A stretch of DNA of 7,865 nucleotides from an uncultured Eggerthellaceae bacterium (GTDB lineage: Bacteria > Actinomycetota > Coriobacteriia > Coriobacteriales > Eggerthellaceae). Made by a program: the position numbers and the translations under genes. Shown here one piece after another: positions 6,224-7,865 of this stretch. The DNA is taken from positions 1-7,865 of the forward strand of contig CAMOUE010000107.1 in assembly GCA_946626265.1 (NCBI GenBank), given 5' to 3'. Under the pieces are notes generated by a model that saw only the letters and a program-made list of their open reading frames with translations, had not been told where the DNA came from and searched no databases. Each line of letters starts with the position of its first letter. Position 1 is the first letter of the stretch.

Positions 6224-6270
6224 AGCCGCGCACGTTCGCACCCCGCCGCTTCGGTGCACGCTAGCGCCGC

Positions 6271-6286
6271 GCGTCGCGAACGACGC
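6271..6286 (-). terminator. Possible hairpin terminator of the TauE-like gene
   Basis: On the - strand, GCGTCG-TTCG-CGACGC forms a 6-bp stem with a UUCG loop, 4 nt after the stop codon. It lies in the 67-bp gap between the convergent cstA and permease genes. No T-run follows on either strand, so it may only protect the RNA end. Confidence 0.35.
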
Positions 6287-6290
6287 CCGC

Positions 6291-7037
6291 TTACAAAAGG
6301 TCGAACACGAGCCTCACGGCAAACAGCACGATCACCACGAGCATGACGGGACGCGCTATCGACGAGCCGCGCTTCGTGAAACTGCGGGCGCCGAGCCAGT
6401 TGCCCGCAATGTTGAACGCTCCTGCGACCAAGCCCAATGGGAGCAGGACCGCCCCATTTACGAGGAAGACGACGAGCGCGGTGACGTTCGTCGTCAGGTT
6501 GATCGCCTTCGTGGTGCCCGCAGCCGTGCGCACGTCCTGATGGGCGAGGGCCGTGAGGGCTATCATGAGGAACGTGCCCGTCCCGGGACCGTAGAACCCA
6601 TCGTACACGCCGATGACCGATGCGACCCCCGCAGTGATGGCAAGCGCCTTGCCACGAGGCAGTTCGTCCTTCGAAAACGCGTCGAAGCTCTTCGTGCGCA
6701 ACACGAAGAAGGCGACGAACGGCAAGATGGCGAGCATGATGACCTTGAAGGCGAAATCGTCGGTATGCAGCGCGAGATTGCTTCCCGCGAACGAGCCCGC
6801 AAGCCCGCATGCAACGCCGACGACGACGAACGCTTTCACCATGTACCCGTTGACCGCATAGCGGATCGTCGCGATGGTCGTGCCCATCGTCGACGCCAGC
6901 TTGTTCGTGGCGATCGCGTTGTGCACGGGCAAGCCCGCGAAGATGAACGCCGGAAGCGAGATGAGCCCTCCTCCACCGGCTATGGCATCGACGAAACCCG
7001 CGATGAACGCGAGAGGGCAAACGATTAGGAACTCCAC
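6291..7037 (-). CDS. TauE/SafE-family (YfcA-like) membrane permease
   Basis: With the GTG start at 7037 this is a 248-residue integral membrane protein with about eight hydrophobic segments. It shows the internal duplication of the family. The first half has AFIAGFVDAIAGGGGLISLPAFIFAGLPVHNAIATNKLAST (10-50), and the second half begins SVIGVYDGFYGPGTGTFLMI (about 140-159), with AAGTTKAINLTTN after it. The D-x-I-A-G-G-G-G-L and TNK residues are typical of the YfcA branch. Relatives move sulfite, sulfoacetate or other sulfur-containing or organic anions; the substrate here is unknown. Reading further upstream in frame (another GTG at 7079) would add a polar Arg/His stretch unlike the family, so I prefer 7037, where the reading frame enters the first hydrophobic helix directly. 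The ribosome binding site is weak (AGGTAG just upstream on the - strand). Confidence 0.9.
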   Translation of the reverse strand: MEFLIVCPLAFIAGFVDAIAGGGGLISLPAFIFAGLPVHNAIATNKLASTMGTTIATIRYAVNGYMVKAFVVVGVACGLAGSFAGSNLALHTDDFAFKVIMLAILPFVAFFVLRTKSFDAFSKDELPRGKALAITAGVASVIGVYDGFYGPGTGTFLMIALTALAHQDVRTAAGTTKAINLTTNVTALVVFLVNGAVLLPLGLVAGAFNIAGNWLGARSFTKRGSSIARPVMLVVIVLFAVRLVFDLL

Positions 7038-7361
7038 TACACTACCTGCACCATGCCAGCGCGGATGCAGGCGACGCACGCCGCGCCGTCGATCCGACGC
7101 CCGGCAATCGAGCGCTTCGCAAGGGGGGTCATGATATGCCGGTGCGACGGCATGTGGGAAACCATCGATGCGCCCTTTCCGAGTTCTCGCCTAGCCCGCG
7201 TACGTTCTTTTCTCGGAGCCATTTTCCCATAAACGGGCAACGGCCGCGTCGAAGCGCGAAAAACGCACACCCCCATGCGAAAGCGCGGGGCCGAAGTCAT
7301 CCGGCCCCGCGCCCCCGCGCTGGCAGCTTCGAAAGCCGCCTTGCATCTACATCATCCGCGC
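7038..7361. other. Intergenic region between the permease and the beta-helix protein
   Basis: This 324-bp stretch contains the terminator described at 7275-7312 and, on the - strand, a possible promoter for the permease: TATCAT (plus-strand ATGATA, 7131-7136) with a weak TTCCCA 18 nt upstream. An inverted repeat ATGCCG (7136-7141) / CGGCAT (7148-7153) overlaps that box and could be an operator. Reading frames here (for example - strand 7037-7300 and + strand 7136-7603) are Arg/Ser-rich and resemble no family I know. I do not call a gene, but see the finding on the stop/start overlap at 7037. Confidence 0.4.
7275..7312 (-). terminator. Terminator of the beta-helix protein gene
   Basis: GCGCGGGGCCG (7283-7293) and CGGCCCCGCGC (7302-7312) form a perfect 11-bp stem with an 8-nt loop. 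On the - strand it is followed by TTTCGCAT, and more T lies further on. It sits 49 nt past the stop at 7362, in the right direction for that gene. Confidence 0.75.
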
Positions 7362-7865
7362 TTAGCTTATGCCCTCGAGCTTCTCGCCGTTCACGTAGAG
7401 CGCATGCCCGTTGCCGATCACGCTCGACGCGTCGCCGTCGAAGGACGTCACGTAGGTGTCCTGCGTCAACGTCCACGTGCTCGTCGAATCGATCGACACG
7501 GCGACGGTGCCGACCTCGGTGGAGACCGACTCGCCGCTCGCATTCGAGATCTCGCCGCCGATGTAGCCCTCGAACGTCGAGCCGTTCGAAAGGTTCAGCG
7601 TGAGCTGCGAGTCGTTGCCGACGAGGATTGCACCTTCGAGCGCCTGCTGCGTCGCGTTGAGCGTCGCGATGTTGGACGCGCCGCTCCAGCCGTCAGCGCA
7701 TACGGACATCAGGATGTTTTCCGCGTCCTCGTTGACGAGCTCCACGTTTTCGAGGTTGACGATCGCGTTCGTGTTCGTGACATGGAAGATGTGCCCGCTC
7801 TTGCTCGTGAGCGTGCCGCCCGTCATGCTGAACGACGACGTGCCGCTGTCGGCGTCGCCCGACAT
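7362..7865 (-). CDS. Secreted beta-helix (adhesin-like) protein, C-terminal part
   Basis: The frame is open to the right edge, so the gene almost certainly continues outside; the ATG at 7865 is probably internal. The visible 167 residues are rich in Ser, Thr, Gly, Asn and Val and show the irregular strand-turn rhythm of a parallel beta-helix: SFSMTGGTLTSKSGHIFHVTNTNAIVNLENVELVN, then SQLTLNLSNGSTFEGYIGG, then TVAVSIDSTSTWTLTQDTYVTSFDG. Large proteins of this kind are common on or outside gut anaerobes and often bind host or microbial surfaces or glycans. It ends with VIGNGHALYVNGEKLEGIS. There is no LPxTG sorting motif, C-terminal hydrophobic segment or positive tail, so it would be released or held by something upstream. 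One Cys occurs (in SVCADGWSG). Low sequence conservation makes the exact family uncertain. Confidence 0.8.
   Translation of the reverse strand: MSGDADSGTSSFSMTGGTLTSKSGHIFHVTNTNAIVNLENVELVNEDAENILMSVCADGWSGASNIATLNATQQALEGAILVGNDSQLTLNLSNGSTFEGYIGGEISNASGESVSTEVGTVAVSIDSTSTWTLTQDTYVTSFDGDASSVIGNGHALYVNGEKLEGIS

Noticed and set aside
4687..6264. Long + strand frame inside the cstA gene (525 codons) and its - strand counterpart 5039-6259
   Set aside because: Both are Arg/His/Asp-rich shadows of the CstA frame, which carries clear family motifs and membrane segments.
7136..7603. + strand frame of 155 codons crossing the beta-helix gene end
   Set aside because: The Ser/Arg-rich product is the antisense of a Ser/Thr/Val beta-helix coding sequence and of a terminator hairpin.
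1..7865. Mobile elements, CRISPR arrays, tRNA or rRNA genes, prophage or toxin-antitoxin genes
   Set aside because: I looked for transposase or integrase motifs, regularly spaced direct repeats and tRNA-like cloverleaf ends and saw none.

Overview
The window is ordinary chromosome from a high-GC anaerobic bacterium. The codon use is strongly GC-biased. An AsrA/AsrB-like electron-transfer pair, a Flavodoxin_3-type protein, a CstA carrier and a large secreted beta-helix protein together suggest an actinobacterial gut anaerobe of the Coriobacteriia (Eggerthellaceae-like). That assignment is inferred from gene content and style; there is no rRNA or other marker here to prove it. I see no mobile element, CRISPR array, tRNA, rRNA or phage gene.

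Layout. (1) 2-1552, + strand: the 3' end of an operon. It holds the tail of a 4Fe-4S protein (AsrA/HydB-like), an FAD/NAD(P)-binding 2Fe-2S reductase (AsrB/HydG-like) that overlaps it by 8 bp, and a flavodoxin-family protein. A very large palindromic terminator closes the operon. (2) 1609-2029: a small unknown single-pass membrane protein on the - strand, with its own terminator and a strong ribosome binding site, divergent from a LysR-type regulator (2030-2965, +). (3) 3176-4201, +: a stand-alone glyceraldehyde-3-phosphate dehydrogenase. Its coenzyme loop has Ala where NAD-specific enzymes have Asp. A UUCG-loop hairpin ends the gene. (4) 4448-6223, +: a CstA-family carrier (pyruvate or peptide uptake in known relatives), convergent with (5) 6291-7037, -: a TauE/SafE-family (YfcA-like) membrane permease. 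(6) 7038-7361: a non-coding stretch holding the terminator of the next gene and probably the permease promoter. (7) 7362-7865, -: the C-terminal end of a secreted beta-helix (adhesin-like) protein that runs off the window.

How the genes may work together: the first operon looks like a cytoplasmic electron-transfer module moving electrons between a pyridine nucleotide, Fe-S clusters and a flavodoxin-like carrier. The GAPDH (triose-phosphate oxidation or reduction, possibly with NADP) and CstA (three-carbon acid or peptide uptake) would fit an organism that lives on amino acids or organic acids rather than sugars, but nothing in the sequence ties them into one pathway. No clearly new system is visible. 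The items most worth a second look are the AsrAB-flavodoxin arrangement without asrC directly downstream, the unknown small membrane protein beside the LysR gene, the GAPDH coenzyme loop, and the 45-bp perfect palindrome.
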